Source of the DNA: Phaeotremella fagi
Lineage: Eukaryota > Basidiomycota > Tremellomycetes > Tremellales > Phaeotremellaceae
Length of the DNA: 64,000 nt
Direction of reading: 5' to 3'
Assembly (NCBI GenBank): GCA_001599715.1
Contig: BCHU01000013.1
Span: 248,001 to 312,000, forward strand
Shown here: one piece after another, positions 21,261 to 33,387 of the stretch
Layout of the letters: each line of letters starts with the position of its first letter
Numbering within the stretch: position 1 is the stretch's first letter
Program-made: the position numbers and the translations under genes
The notes under the pieces: model-generated
The model's database searches: none
The model's input: the letters and a program-made list of their open reading frames with translations, nothing else
Told to the model about the DNA's origin: nothing

Positions 21261-23166
21261 TCAAGCCTTCCAGGATTCCGTAACCCTAACCCGTAATCTC
21301 CTAGCTAACAACATAAACCCCACACCAACCATAACGATCAAACCACAATATATCGAAGCTGCCAAATAAATTTTGGGATCATCAGCGGGTGCATCAGATG
21401 GAACACCTTGACCGATGAGTTTGGCGCAAACTGGACCCGAAGCTAACCAGAAGAATGAGGTGGTGAACAGTCCCATTCCTAGATATAACCTATTTCGGTT
21501 TTAGTTGTACAGTGGGACGATGGGGGGAGGGTTTACTTACCCCGTTCTTCCTGGATCTATATCTAGACTCGTCACTGATGGTGGATAACTTGCGATATAA
21601 CCACCTAAACATTTATCAATATCAAGTAGCTGGTTTTTTAAGAATCAATGAAAACATACCACTGACCATACCGTAGAAAGCATTATATACTAAGATCGAA
21701 GGAATAGTGGTAGCAGTAGTCCAACAAAATAACATGATCGCCGATAAAGTACATGAAATGGCTAAAACATTGATTGGACCTAGATAACGACCAAGAATGG
21801 ACGGTAAGATTCTGCCAACGATAGAAGTTGAATTTAAGATTGATAGACTATCGTACGTTTACGATCATCAGTATGATCACTTGGTTCGCTTCAGAGGACA
21901 TACGAATAGAAAGCTAAAGATTGATCGAATCCATGAGCTTCAGCGTAAGTCACTCCAAACGATACAGGTCCATATAAACCTGCAGCTACGGCTGAACAAC
22001 CAGCAATGAGAAGTGTGTAAGTCGGATGACGGACTGGACGTGGGTGTTAGTCAGTTAAGCTACTTTTATGTAGTATTTCCAGAGATATAACTCACAAACT
22101 GAAGGACTTAGGATTGCTATATCTTTTTTGGGTGGGAGACAGGTTGATAAAAGACAGAAGGCAAGTGCACCGCAGGTGAAAACCATGAAAGCGACTATAG
22201 GTTCGAATTGATTAGGAGTTTGCCGTTGACGATAAGACCTTTTACTTACGAATTCTCACTGCCCAACCGAATCCGACTTTATCCAATAGAACACGTAAAA
22301 CACTTGGAAACAAAACCCCACCTAAACGTGGATTAGTGATTGACCACAACCCGAACCTAGAACTTAACATACCAGCAGAAGCCCCCACCGAAAAACAACC
22401 AAACGCCAAAGTCCTATACCGACTCTTCCCAAAATGTTGTCCAACAGTACTAAGCGCCGGTGAAAAGATCAATCCCATCCCCAATCCAACTCCTATACCC
22501 TGACTCAAAAGAAACTGATAATACTCAGTCGAGATTGAGGTTAACATTAGACAGACGACGTAGAGTCCTCCACCGGAGGCTAGGAGGGGTTTGAGATAGC
22601 CTGCATCGAAGAGGGGTCCGGAGATTGAACCTAGGAGCAGGACTAGACAGAGTTGGATTGAACCTATCCAGGAGATGTTGGAGGAGGTTGTGCTGCTTAG
22701 TTGATGGGTCTGGTAGTAGGCTTGGAACACTCCGAACTGGGATATCGTTAGTGTGTCTTATAACATGAATGATGGACTTACTGAGTTGGTCATTCCATCT
22801 TGAATTTATTGCTTTTAGTACGAGATCGACATGACTCATTCAAAGACGACTTACAGCATATGAAACTAACCAAGAAGCCCTAACCAAAAGGTTGAATTAG
22901 CTCTCTCTAAAAGAAACAAATGAACATCATCAACCCACCCCAAAAACATTCAACCAAGATCTCAAACCAGGTTTATCCTCCAACAAAGCTAAATCTCTTT
23001 CCTTATCTTCACCAGAATCCCCTGGTCCAGCTAACAAAGTCGAATCCGATACCTGTGGCAGGTCTTTGGTACCATTCATCTCCTTCTCAGAAGTTGAGAA
23101 GTTGTTCTCCCTTTCTATCGATGGTTCCATTGTCGTTTTCATATCTAACTTGGATCCATCGTTCAT
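21261..23166 (-). CDS. MFS transporter, monocarboxylate-transporter-like (MCH family)
   Basis: A multi-exon gene. Exon 1 (22939-23166) codes a 76-residue cytosolic tail that reaches WLNVFG at the start of the first membrane helix. Two micro-exons follow: 22855-22879 (25 nt) and 22782-22798 (17 nt). Only with both does the frame read GFLVSFICYGMTNSFGVFQ, the typical first-helix/loop signature of fungal MCT-like carriers, continuing in the exon starting at 22736 with AYYQTHQLSS and SWIGSIQLCLVLLLGSISGP. Further helices follow, including GLGMGLIFSPALSTVGQHF and, at the C-terminus, IYLAASIYCGLIVMVGVGFM and LARRLRVRVTESW. Middle exon borders (21480-22240) are approximate. The family carries monocarboxylates, riboflavin or related solutes; the substrate cannot be told. 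Confidence 0.85.
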
Positions 23167-23613
23167 TTGTGCTTGTGGTGTGGTCTTAGCTTAGTTGTTG
23201 GGTCAGGAATTATTTTTGAGCATCCATCGGGTTGGGTCCGAATTTACCGGATGCAGTCGTGGTGGAATTTGATTTGTGCCGTTCGGCAACTTATTAGCTT
23301 GTGGTCTGTTCTGACCGTAAGACCAGGATCGATATCGCACGGAATATGACTTGAGCTTGATTGTTAGCAATCAAGATTTGATAGTAGTTGGAGCAAGGCA
23401 TTCCGGGTGGCCATAACCTTTGGCCAAATAATTTGAGAATTAAAGGCACTTTTCTAAGGTTAAATAATGGATGAAGAAACCCATTGTGCATTGGAGGTTA
23501 CACAATGAAAACTTGCCAAAATGATAGGAAATATCGACTCCTTCTGCATACTGTAAACGCTTACAAACCGTCCAAGACATTTACTTCTCCACAGCACCTT
23601 ACCTCTCTCGTTT
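23167..23613 (-). promoter_or_regulatory. Promoter region of MFS transporter
   Basis: 447 bases between two minus-strand genes. It should carry the transporter's promoter and leader. No TATA box or repeated site stands out. Confidence 0.35.
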
Positions 23614-24330
23614 CTAAACCACCCTGTCCGAATGGAAGACATTGATTTGAGATTCAATGCTGGAACGTGCCTTCCTAGAAGCCTTCACCTCAACCTTTCT
23701 CCAAGTCTCATTCTCAAATTGAGAAAAACAACTCTCACAGCAGATTTGACCAGTGACAGTGTCGGTAGAATTCGAACTTGCTGCGGATCTGAGATATATT
23801 CTTGGTTTGATACGATGGATTTGGGAATAATTCTCGAATTCGTCTAGCTTGTAACTGGATTTATCTTCATGAAGGATTTTGAAGTTGTATTCGACCAAAG
23901 GTTCATGAGTGATTTTCTCGATATCAATGACGAAATCTCCACTTGACAGGTTTTCGCGTTCTTCCTTGAGTTGCTTTTGACTTTTATGATAAACCTCAAC
24001 GGTGGAATCATTTTTTTGATCTATGAATCTGATTTCATTTTCGAGTGAGATCTTGGTCCATTCCCCATCATCCTCGCATTCACCACAGCTTAACCCCAAT
24101 TCCTTGATTGTCTGATCACTTGAACAATCCCTCCGTATATCTGTCTTGACGTAGAGCGAAGGTTGAAACAGATGATAACCCTGTTCTGGCTTTTTTTGGA
24201 GTTTCTGTTTTGGTTTTAGAGTCAGCTCCAAAATTGTTTTGGGCTCTTTCGTGAGTAAATAACTCGGAGCTTCTTGTTTATCGGTCATGACTTTGTATCG
24301 TGAACTTGTTGACATGTCGTAAGATATCAA
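23614..24330 (-). CDS. Unknown 238-residue protein
   Basis: A single long exon. The start is uncertain: ATGs occur at 24330, 24315 (MSTSSRYKVMTDKQ) and 24288. The protein is charged, with no signal peptide or membrane helix. It has two cysteine pairs that could bind metal: LSCGECEDD near the middle and QICCESCFSQF near the end. A strand-rich stretch with aromatic residues lies between (FVIDIEKITHEPLVEYNFKI). The C-terminus is basic (KVEVKASRKARSS). I do not recognise a family; a zinc-bound fold is possible from the cysteines only. Confidence 0.6.
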   Translation of the reverse strand: MISYDMSTSSRYKVMTDKQEAPSYLLTKEPKTILELTLKPKQKLQKKPEQGYHLFQPSLYVKTDIRRDCSSDQTIKELGLSCGECEDDGEWTKISLENEIRFIDQKNDSTVEVYHKSQKQLKEERENLSSGDFVIDIEKITHEPLVEYNFKILHEDKSSYKLDEFENYSQIHRIKPRIYLRSAASSNSTDTVTGQICCESCFSQFENETWRKVEVKASRKARSSIESQINVFHSDRVV

Positions 24331-24729
24331 TGATCAAGAAGGTTGTAGGACTGTAGCAGTTCTATATGAGTCATTCTCCCTTCAAATAGCTGGAGAAGGC
24401 TGATGACTTCTTACCCTCCGAATAACAAATCGGACCTACAAGAAGGCACTCTCTCAGCTTTTTCGTGATATCCCGATGACCTATCTTGTCGTCCAAGAAT
24501 GAAAGGAGCTCTTAAGTGTCATCCCTATGTTTTCATCTTAGTAGAAACTAATGAGAATGTATAGGAAATCCCACATGAACTTTCTACCATGAGGGTCAAT
24601 AATTGCCACCTCCCCGTCATGCCACTGCCAAAACTTTAAATCCAACCTCCACGTCTCAAGTCCAACCAACGTTTCTAACTTTTCTACTTTCAACTTTCTT
24701 CAATTCCAACCAAAAAAAACCCATCAAGA
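24331..24729 (+). promoter_or_regulatory. Divergent promoter, unknown gene / ALG7
   Basis: 399 bases between oppositely oriented starts. The last 120 bases are C/A/T-rich (CCAACCAACGTTTCTAAC) and look like the ALG7 leader. No specific element is recognised. Confidence 0.35.
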
Positions 24730-26561
24730 ATGTCAACAAAACAATCGACATGGGGACATCCACCACCACCCCTCCTCACAGCAGCTCTACTTCCCATAGG
24801 AGCAATATTAATTCTACATCCACTGATCCCAATTATAAAACCATACATCAACGATCTACCTCTATCCATCCAACAGCCATTATTAGCAGTTATCAGCGCT
24901 TTCCCACCTCAACCAACGTTTCCTGCTTTACAAGCTAACATTGGTTTTGCGTTTTTAGCGTTTTTAGGTGCTGTGTGGTGCGTCCCTATGGTTGGTGAAG
25001 CTCTTGTTGAGAAGGGGTTGAAGGGGAGGGATCTTTTGAAACCAGGTGGACGAAGTAGTGGACCGTGGATGTGAGTTTAGCTGTCTTTACGGGATTTGAT
25101 TTGAAAAGCTAACAGAATAATAGTCCTGAAGCTCTTGGTTTACCTTGCGCTTCACTTTATATCGGGTTAATGATGTTATTCATTCCTTTCCCATTTTCTC
25201 ATCTGTTTCAACAACAAAGTTCGACTGATGTTGGTAGAGAAGACTTTCCACAACAGGAGGTGGGTATATGGTTCACTGCTTATTTGTCCTTACGTCAAGC
25301 TGACATCTGATAACAGCTTACATTATACCTCTCCTCTCTACTTTCACTCTTAACAGCTACTTTACTGGGCTTCATTGATGATCTCTTCGATATCAGATGG
25401 CGTCATAAACTACCTATACCTTTGATCGCCGCTATCCCCACCTTACTGGTGTATTATGCAGAGGGTGGATTGACCTCTATTGTTCTACCAGCTACAGTTG
25501 GAAAATGGTTGAGATCAGTCGGATTGACTGGATGGGTTGGTTCTCAGGTGATCAAAATAGGTTAGTCGCACACTCTCTATCAACTTACATATTCCACAGG
25601 ACCACTATACTACATATATCTCCTTCTTCTACCTACATTCACCACGAACAGCATAAACATTCTCGCAGGTGTGAACGGTGTAGAAGTCACTCAAGCACTC
25701 TTGATAGCTCTCTCAATCTGTGTCAACGATTTCTTATATCTACCAATCTGGCCCAGATGGTTGTTAATGGCTTTGGGTGGAGTTGGTAATCCACACGAAG
25801 GCAGGATATTACAATGGGCAGTAGGAGAGGTTATCAAGAGACATCTCATGAGTTTATATTTCATGCTGCCCTTGGTTGGAGTCTGTTCAGGATTTCTTTG
25901 GCACAATTGGTAGGTAATTTTCAACAAGTGAAAAGGATAATGAAACCAATACTCCCTATAGGTACCCAGCAAAGGCCTTTCCAGGAGACACGTTCTGTTA
26001 TTTCACAGGAATGGCTTTCTCAGCAGTCGCTATCCAAGGTCATTTCTCGAAAACTCTCATCTTGTTCTTCGTACCCCAAATATTCAATTTCGCATTGTCA
26101 TGTCCTCAACTCTTTGGATTGGTTGATTGTCCAAGACATCGTTTACCTGCGTAAGCACCTTACCACAACTCTTCTTGGCTTCATGAACTAACTCGTGACG
26201 CTCCAGTTATGACGCTAAAACCGATCTTCTCCATCCAAGTTTAACACTTTTCGAAAAACCTCCACCGAAAAGAACCGTCATCACCCTCAACCTATTAGAA
26301 TTCTTTGGATTTGTTCGTATAGAGCGCATAGAAGTGCCTCAACAAGATACCAAATCAGGAGTCGGTAAATCAAAGACGAAGAAACAAATCATCTCATCGA
26401 CGAATTTGACGATTCTGAATTTCCTGCTGGTTCATTTTGGACCGATGAGGGAAAGAACTTTGTGTAGTTTCGTTGGTGGGATACAGATTTTGTGTAGTGT
26501 GTTGGCTTTTGGGTTCAGGTACGGTGTAGGACCTTGGGTTTATGGTGGTGATAGAAGGTAG
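24730..26561 (+). CDS. ALG7: UDP-GlcNAc:dolichyl-phosphate GlcNAc-1-P transferase
   Basis: Multi-pass ER membrane enzyme that starts N-glycan assembly by moving GlcNAc-1-phosphate from UDP-GlcNAc to dolichyl phosphate (target of tunicamycin). The start [20 protein letters not shown] leads into the first membrane segment. Conserved family signatures are visible in order: [77 protein letters not shown], and [20 protein letters not shown]. The FIDDLFD acidic cluster matches the catalytic Asp region of the polyprenyl-phosphate transferase superfamily. At least five introns interrupt the gene (first donor AT/GTGAGT at 25071). A hydrophilic loop near residue 400 precedes the last helices. The protein ends WVYGGDRR. 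Confidence 0.92.
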
Positions 26562-26767
26562 ATCGATTTGATTATCCATCAAAATGCATAAAGGACAATT
26601 GTGTGGTCGAACAGACGGTGATGTTGATGCCTCGCATTTCATGCAGACACACCACATCTCCGATGATTGTTCATATGACATCGTGATCCCTCTTGGTCGA
26701 TATCTGCGAATTCCACTTGAGAAGTACGAGTACATGTGAAAATACATAAAGATCATCCCTATCATAT

Positions 26768-28084
26768 CTATCTCTCAAACTTCATTCCATATCCACCACC
26801 AGGCTGTTGTTCAAACTTGAACATATCCGTACTAAGTCCGAATTTACCTAACAACCCATTCCCCAATTCCTTGAGTTTAGCCAACATCTCATCTTTCTCT
26901 TTCTCTTGTTGGACTGAAATTCGATTTGGAAGGGTTTGAAGGGATTCTTTGATTTTGGGTAGTAACGGTGAAGAAGTTGGTAGGATCTTGATGAGGAGTT
27001 TGTAATCTATAAATTAATCGTTAGTCCTCATGATGCCTGATTGGTTGACATACCATCCTGAGCTGAGGTTAGGGATGTCCATGTACCGATTCTTTCGTTC
27101 GCTCCTGCTCTTCGTTGAAGGGCTTTGACATAATGTGGATCAATCTCAAGAGCTAAACATCTATGTCAGATTTCAAAAGATCTCCCAACAAGTCCGGGGA
27201 ACTAACCTTTTGTACAAGCGTCAACAGCTTCTTTATCGATTTTCTGTGGAACGTTTTCATCAGTATTTCGTTCAATCCCCTTCAATCCCAAATCTACACT
27301 CACCAAGCTAACGTGACAAGCCGCGATATTCCCCCAAATGGCTTTCTGACACTCCCTAATCTCATCTTCGATCTCCTTCCTCTCGCTAACTGTGTCATCG
27401 TCCTCTTCTATAGCTGCAGCAGCTTCTTTCTCAGCTTTGGTTTTTTCAATAACCTCAGCTTCTTCCTCTGTTACCTCTTGAATTCCAGAACCTATCTCTG
27501 CAGGCTTAGAAGCTGCTTCGACATCTTCCTTGGATTCTTGGGGTATAGTTGGGAGCAGATCAACAGCTTCAGCGTAAAACATTAATGCTTGTTCTGGGTC
27601 TGGTGGTTTTGAGGTGAAAGCAGTATTGCCTTTTGTTTTGAGTTTGGTAGCTTTGTCAAGCAAATTCTAAAGTTTTGGAATCAGAATGACCTCGAGATGG
27701 AGACGACTTAGATATGGAATCACGTACTCGAAGGTCAGATATCGTTAACGACGAATAATCCTCCTCCTCCTCTTCACTCCCATCATCACTTTCTTCACCT
27801 TCACTAGCATCCTCCCATTCCTCATCTTCATCATCACTACCATCATTATCCTGAGATCTCTGTAATTCAGCCTTCATCAACTTCAATTTCTCCAATAACT
27901 GATGATCACTCTCTGGATTTACACGAGTCGTAGCTGGAGATTTACTGGATTCTGGCGCGTCGGCGTTGGCGTCTTCACGATTCCATTGAAACTCTGGTCC
28001 ACTCGCCCAGGCTGGTGGTTCAAATTTCTTCGCGTCGAATTTTGGGATTTGATCTAATGATGGTTCAGGTAGTTGGGATGACAT
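26768..28084 (-). CDS. TPR protein, TTC1-like
   Basis: Cytosolic tetratricopeptide-repeat protein resembling TTC1, a co-chaperone-type adaptor. The start is the ATG at 28084 (MSSQLPEPSLDQIPKFDAKK); an upstream in-frame ATG at 28237 lies in the shared promoter and is less likely. An acidic region (DDEDEEWEDASEGEESDDGS) precedes the TPR block. The first repeat is KATKLKTKGNTAFTSKPPDP, QALMFYAEAVDLLP. A long charged insert (KTKAEKEAAAAIEEDDDT) splits it from the next repeat (ECQKAIWGNIAACHVSL). The exon after 27110 supplies the third repeat (ALEIDPHYVKALQRRAGAN). The C-terminus GLSTDMFKFEQQPGGGYGM is the TTC1-type tail. It shares a 235-base divergent promoter with LYS4. Confidence 0.8.
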
Positions 28085-28319
28085 TTTGAGAATCAATGGA
28101 TGTAGTTGAGGATGATAATTGAGGTTGATGTTGAATATGTTATTGATTGGATTGGATTGGACGTGATGGTTTGTTGTTGGCGGATATAATCGGCGTTCAA
28201 ATACAACCGACTCAAGAATTGAAAAAATACTTTCCAACTTTTCATTTTTTGGTATTTCACTTTTCTCCAGGTAAATTATTCGATAACCACAATTGCCTGA
28301 GAATCTAGACTATCTCATC
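28085..28319. promoter_or_regulatory. Bidirectional promoter TTC1-like / LYS4
   Basis: Only 235 bases separate the two start codons, so the two genes must share regulatory DNA. The TTC1-like side contains the repeated GATTGGATTGGATTGG (28146-28160). No TATA box is clear on either side. Confidence 0.55.
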
Positions 28320-30670
28320 ATGGCTCTATATCGTCCACTCAGATTCTCTCGTTCGAACGCATTCTTTGGTGGTCGTTTTTATGCTACAGTGTCTCAACCT
28401 CAAACCTTGATCGAAAAAATTGTTCAGAAATATGCAGTGGATCTTCCTGCAGGTACCAAGGTTCGCGCTGGTGACTATGTTATGATCAAACCCGAACATG
28501 TGTAAGCTAGTTGGTAACCTAACATTTTGCAATAGCTGACCATATGCAGTATGACCCATGACAACACCGGACCAGTCATTTCAAAATTTCTTTCTTTGTC
28601 TTGTTCAAAACTCGATAACCCTCGTCAACCAATCTTTACGCTGGATCACGACGTCCAAAACAAATCAGAGACGAATGTAGCTAAATACAAGAAGATTGAG
28701 GCTTTCGCTAAACAACATAATGTCGATTTTTACCCTGCTGGAAGAGGTATTGGACATCAAATTGTTGTTGAAGAAGGTTACGCTTGGCCTGGAAAGATGG
28801 TTGTTGCCAGTGATAGTCATAGTAACCATTATGGTGGTGTTGGATGTCTTGGAACTGCAATTGTTAGAACAGACGCTGCGTGAGTCTTTGAGCTTTTCAC
28901 CATGTAGCCCTGTCATATTCTGACGATCCACCTTAGTGGTATTTGGGCAACTGGAAAATTCTGGTGGCAGATCCCCCGAGTTATCTCAGTATCACTCGAT
29001 GGTAGACTAGCTCCTGGTGTCACAGGAAAAGATGTCATCATAGCCCTGGCAGGTCTATTCAACAAGGACGAAGTTTTGAACGCTGCGATCGAATTCACTG
29101 GTGAAGGGATTCAACACATTGCTATCGACGAACGATTGACAATCGCAAACATGACAACGGAATGGGGAGCTGTTGCTGGAGTCTTCCCAGTCGATCAAAA
29201 GCTAGAAGAATGGTATGATGGTATCTTCAAAAAGGCTGAACTTCGACGATTCCTCGGTAAACCCAGTCCATCATCTCAAGCTCCTGTCCCAATTCCATCT
29301 GATCCTACTCAATCTACACCTCCTGCTCATCCTCGACTAAACGCCAACAGATTAAAAGAATCTTTGGCCAACAAACCTCAAGCTGATCCAGGAGCTCATT
29401 ACGCTTCCAGATTATCCCTTGATCTGTCAACTTTAGTGCCTCATGTCTCTGGTCCGAACTCAGTCAAAGTTGCAACTGCACTCCCGAAACTCATGGAAAA
29501 ACCAATCAAAATCAACAAAGCATATCTGGTGTCATGTACCAACTCTCGTGCTTCAGATATAGCAGCTGCAGCCGCTGTCCTCAAGGGTAAAAAAATCGCA
29601 CCCGGTGTAGAATTCTACATTGCAGCAGCTTCCAGTCGAGTCCAAGCCGATGCGGAAGAAGCTGGAGATTGGCAAGCTCTCATTGACGCAGGGGCAAAAA
29701 CTTTACCGGCAGGTTGTGGACCATGTATCGGTCTTGGTGTTGGTTTGCTAGAAAAGGGTGAAGTTGGTATCAGTGCAACGAATAGAAATTACAAAGGAAG
29801 AATGGGTCATCCAGAAGCTGTAGCTTATCTCGCTTCTCCTGCTGTTGTAGCGGCTTCAGCTGCTAGAGGAGAGATCTGTGGTCCAGACTCAATGGATTTC
29901 AACGCTTTACCCAAATATGAACATCCAAAAATCTCAATTGTCGAATCTCAGTCTGCGCCCGCTAAAGCTGCTGAAGTTGATGAAGCTAGTTTAGAACCGT
30001 TGATGGATGGTTTCCCAGAGTACTTTGAGGGACCTTTGGTATTTGCCCCACAGGATAACTTGACGACTGATGGAATGTATCCTGGTAAATACACTTATCA
30101 AGATGATATCACTCCGGAAAAACAGGCAGAGGTAGTCATGGGTGAGTACTGTTTAACTGGATCCAACCAAAATATTGATACCGTACAGAAAACTATGATC
30201 CCAAATTCGCCTCAACAGTTCGAGATCTTCGTTCATCCTCACCCTCGTCTTCATCGTCCACACCAATCCTATTATCAGGTTACAATTTCGGTACAGGTTC
30301 ATCTAGAGAGCAAGCGGCAACAGCCATCAAAAACGCTGGTATACCTTTAGTAATTTGTGGATCGTTTGGTGACATTTTCAAAAGAAACTCAATCAACAAC
30401 GGATTGATTTGTGTGGAATCTCCAGAACTCATACATGACTTAACGGAGAAATTCGGTAAAGATGGTGTCAGGGGTAAAGGATCTGTTGATGGTGAATTAA
30501 CTGTTATACCACCAAGTTGGAGAGTGAAAGTCGATACTAGAAGAGGCGGGGTGACAGTGACAAAGGAAGACGGATCTGAAACTGTTTATCCTTCCGGTAA
30601 AGTTGGAAGGAGTGTTCAGGAGTTATGGGTTAATGGAGGTTTGGAAGGTTTCATTAGGGCTAGTTTATGA
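28320..30670 (+). CDS. LYS4: Homoaconitase, mitochondrial (lysine biosynthesis)
   Basis: Fe-S hydratase of the fungal alpha-aminoadipate pathway that interconverts homocitrate/homoaconitate and homoisocitrate. The N-terminus [18 protein letters not shown] is Arg/Ser/Phe-rich, a mitochondrial presequence. Family features: [20 protein letters not shown], the cluster-ligand region [15 protein letters not shown] and [13 protein letters not shown] with its cysteines, and the C-terminal swivel motif [15 protein letters not shown] then [16 protein letters not shown]. Introns: 28502 (GTAAGC/GCAG), 28879 (GTGAGT/TTAG) and about 30145-30189 (GTGAGT/TACAG). The last is required: reading through gives a wrong frame that loses the swivel motif, while splicing yields [15 protein letters not shown]. 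The start at 28320 is preferred; an in-frame ATG lies at 28293. Confidence 0.93.
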
Positions 30671-31246
30671 TTGAGTACGAGTACATGGGTCGACTCTTGG
30701 GATGTAATCGTATTGTATCACATTGTGTCAGTGGATGTTCGACGGCGACCGAGAAGTTCGGATGACGATCTCAACTTACTGTCGAACTGGAACCGGTTTC
30801 GAAAATTTTCATACTAACCGATGAAAATACATTGAATAACTCCTTTAGGTTTTAGATTAATTACCCCTTCTTCGAACACTTGACCCCTGCTTCAACAAAG
30901 GACGAAGTTGATCCATTCATACTATTCCAATCACGGTCATCTTCAAACCTGTACTGAATCATGTTTTTTTCTCGACGATCGACCAAATCGGCGAGGGGTA
31001 AGGAGTTATTGTATTCTAACCCAATCACCCCTCAGTTTTGTGTCTGTACTATATCTTTCTGTCGTACTTCGTACTGACTCTGGATATATAAATAGAAGGA
31101 GACCTCCAATCGATAGAACTTTCCAACCACTAGTTCATTTTTCGAATTGACGAAGAATCTCGAAGATCTATTGAAAGTCATCAGAGCAGGACTCTGATCA
31201 TCAAACCCCTTTCACCAACTGTCATTCAATCGTTCAAATCAACATC
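30671..31246 (+). promoter_or_regulatory. Promoter of chitinase gene
   Basis: 576 bases downstream of LYS4. It holds the LYS4 terminator side and the chitinase promoter, including a TATA box at 31085-31092. No gene is supported. Confidence 0.45.
31085..31092 (+). promoter_or_regulatory. TATA box (chitinase)
   Basis: TATATAAA lies 155 bases before the chitinase ATG at 31247, a good position for a fungal TATA element with a leader of about 100 bases. TATA boxes are rare in this window, which suggests a regulated gene. Confidence 0.55.
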
Positions 31247-33031
31247 ATGAAGTTATCCTCGGTTCTTCTTTTGATCCCATCTCTACTTCTGGTAAACGCA
31301 GCTCCAACCCCTCAAGCTACAGAAGCCGATTATACCTGTTCATCAGATTTCAAAGGTTTCTATCGAAGTGGAGTTGTCACACCTTGTCCTGCAGGTGTTA
31401 CTTGTGTACCGAACACAACAAGCGGTAGTCCTTGTATTGGAGGTCCTGATTCTACTTTGGTCACGACTCAGAACGGCACTGGCGTTAACACCACTGCTAG
31501 TAGCCCAACGACTGTAGGTGGTACCGGTACAACTACAGTCAATGGGACAGTAATGACTAATGGTACCGTTACGACCCCGGGGGTTATTGCTACTACTACC
31601 GGTACCAATTCAAGTGTGAATTCACCTGATAGCGGTAGCAGTAGTACAACTACGAGTACAAACGGGACCACAGGAGCCACAGGGGGTTACCGTTATGTCG
31701 CCTATTGGAGTGTGTGAGTCAAATTTCTTGCCCGAGTTGAAGATTATCCTGACAAAGGATCTTTACAGCTGGGCAGATTCTGGTACGATTCCGACTGCTG
31801 AACAACTTGCTGGAGTCACTCATTTGGTTCTATGTGAGTAACTTCTTATTTTTTTAGTTGTATCACCACTCATCCAATTCTCAACAAAGCTTTTGCCGAC
31901 ATGACAACCTGTAAGTTATACATTCTCTCGATACAGCGAAAACGATCTGATTAATCTGTCAAGGGTCATCATTCTTAACTTCATCTAATGGTGGATTCGA
32001 TTCATCGACTGCTGGGAAGATCAAGGCCGTCGCACCCATGATCAAGGTCATGGCTTCGTTTGGAGGATGGAATCTTGATCTTCCATTCCGACCTGCTGCG
32101 GCGGACGAGACTAGTCGAAAGACGTTTGCCAGCAATGTCAACACTTTCTTAACAACCTTTAATTTAGACGGAGCTGATTTGGATTGGGAGTGAGTGTCCT
32201 GTCGCTTAATATCACTGAGATGTTAGAGACTGATTCTAATCTAATTTTAGATATCCAGTCGGTAATGGTGCCAACTATCTGACCACCCGTCCAACTGATA
32301 CTTCGGATGCGGCCAACTTTGCAGCTCTGCTTGCTGAAATCAGAACAGCTATTGGTTCAGATAAACTCATTTCGGTTCCGGTCCCATCTAAGGAAGGTGA
32401 CATGTTGGCATACAACAGTACGACGGTCCCAGCTATGGATAAATCTGTTGATTTCTGGAATTTGATGACATACGATTACGTCAATCGAAGAGACAGTACG
32501 ACAGGATACGCCGCTAGTGGTGATATTGTTGCACTCAACGTCAAAGACTACTCGTCATTTGGTATCACTCCTAGTAAACTAAACATCGGTTTCCCAACAT
32601 ACGCTAAATGGTTCTATCTCGATAGCACAGCCGCAGCAACCTGCTCAGCTGACAAGCCAATTGGATGTACCATGGGTGGATATGAAAATTCGGGCGGTGA
32701 CGACTCACTTCAATCAGGTGTATGGCAATACAACGCAGCTCTCAACACAGCAGTTGGAACTTTCACCACTGGTGTGATTTCGGCATCATACGACAAAGCT
32801 ATCGCTGCCACTGGTACAGATTCGACTTCAGCGTTAGCTTCAGCTTGGTATGATTCCAGTGAACAGTTGTTCTGGACTTGGTTGAGTTCGACCGATGTTA
32901 GTCAGATTTGTGAAAAGTATAGAAGTCAGGTTGGAGGGATGATGATTTGGTCTATTAATATGGATACCAATGGAGCTTCGGGAGGTTCGACTTTCAAGAG
33001 TTTGGCTGATTGTATCGGTGGTGGAGAGTGA
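31247..33031 (+). CDS. Secreted GH18 chitinase with N-terminal Cys module
   Basis: Extracellular or cell-wall chitinase. A signal peptide (about residues 1-18, MKLSSVLLLIPSLLLVNA) is followed by a four-cysteine module (YTCSSDFKGFYRSGVVTPC ... SPC), probably chitin or glucan binding, and a Thr/Ser/Asn-rich linker with many N-glycosylation sites. The GH18 barrel begins YRYVAYWSVWADSG. The active-site motif DGADLDWE fits DxxDxDxE and is intact. A phase-2 intron splits its glutamate codon (32188-32189 joined to 32251). A 21-nt micro-exon at 31890-31910 codes FADMTT. Later blocks are SVDFWNLMTYDYVNRRD and GGMMIWSINMDTNGASGG. The protein ends IGGGE, with no GPI signal. Expected role: wall remodelling or cell separation. 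Confidence 0.9.
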
Positions 33032-33387
33032 ATGGTGATCAGGAGGTGATTCATGTTATGTTGTCATAAGTATTGTAGAACATACTTTAGATACGAGTTT
33101 CGATGCATGTAATCTACGTTCAAAAACCTATGTTTTAAAGAGTACCGTATGGGAGAGTGAAGCGTGGAGGAGTAGGCATGTTGCACCACCGCGTAAGAAA
33201 AGATCGTCTTTACAAAGGATGAACTTGTTACACGTTTGATTCATGATTTCCATTCACGAATGGTGAAATGGGTGACCGTCATGCTACATACAGTATACAT
33301 ATAAAGTGTATCATGAGCTGGGCTGGATTGCAAGCAAAAGTATAAACAGCAAAACTGGTACAGTTAGCATTCAACCTCGATCCGACC
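33032..33387 (+). promoter_or_regulatory. Spacer with TATA-like sequence before 33388
   Basis: 356 bases. A GTATACATATAAAG segment (33293-33306) lies about 85 bases before the next ATG and could be its TATA element. Nothing else is recognised. Confidence 0.4.

Noticed and set aside
30145..30350. Apparent frameshift in LYS4
   Set aside because: A GTGAGT/TACAG intron restores the conserved swivel motif, so the gene is intact.
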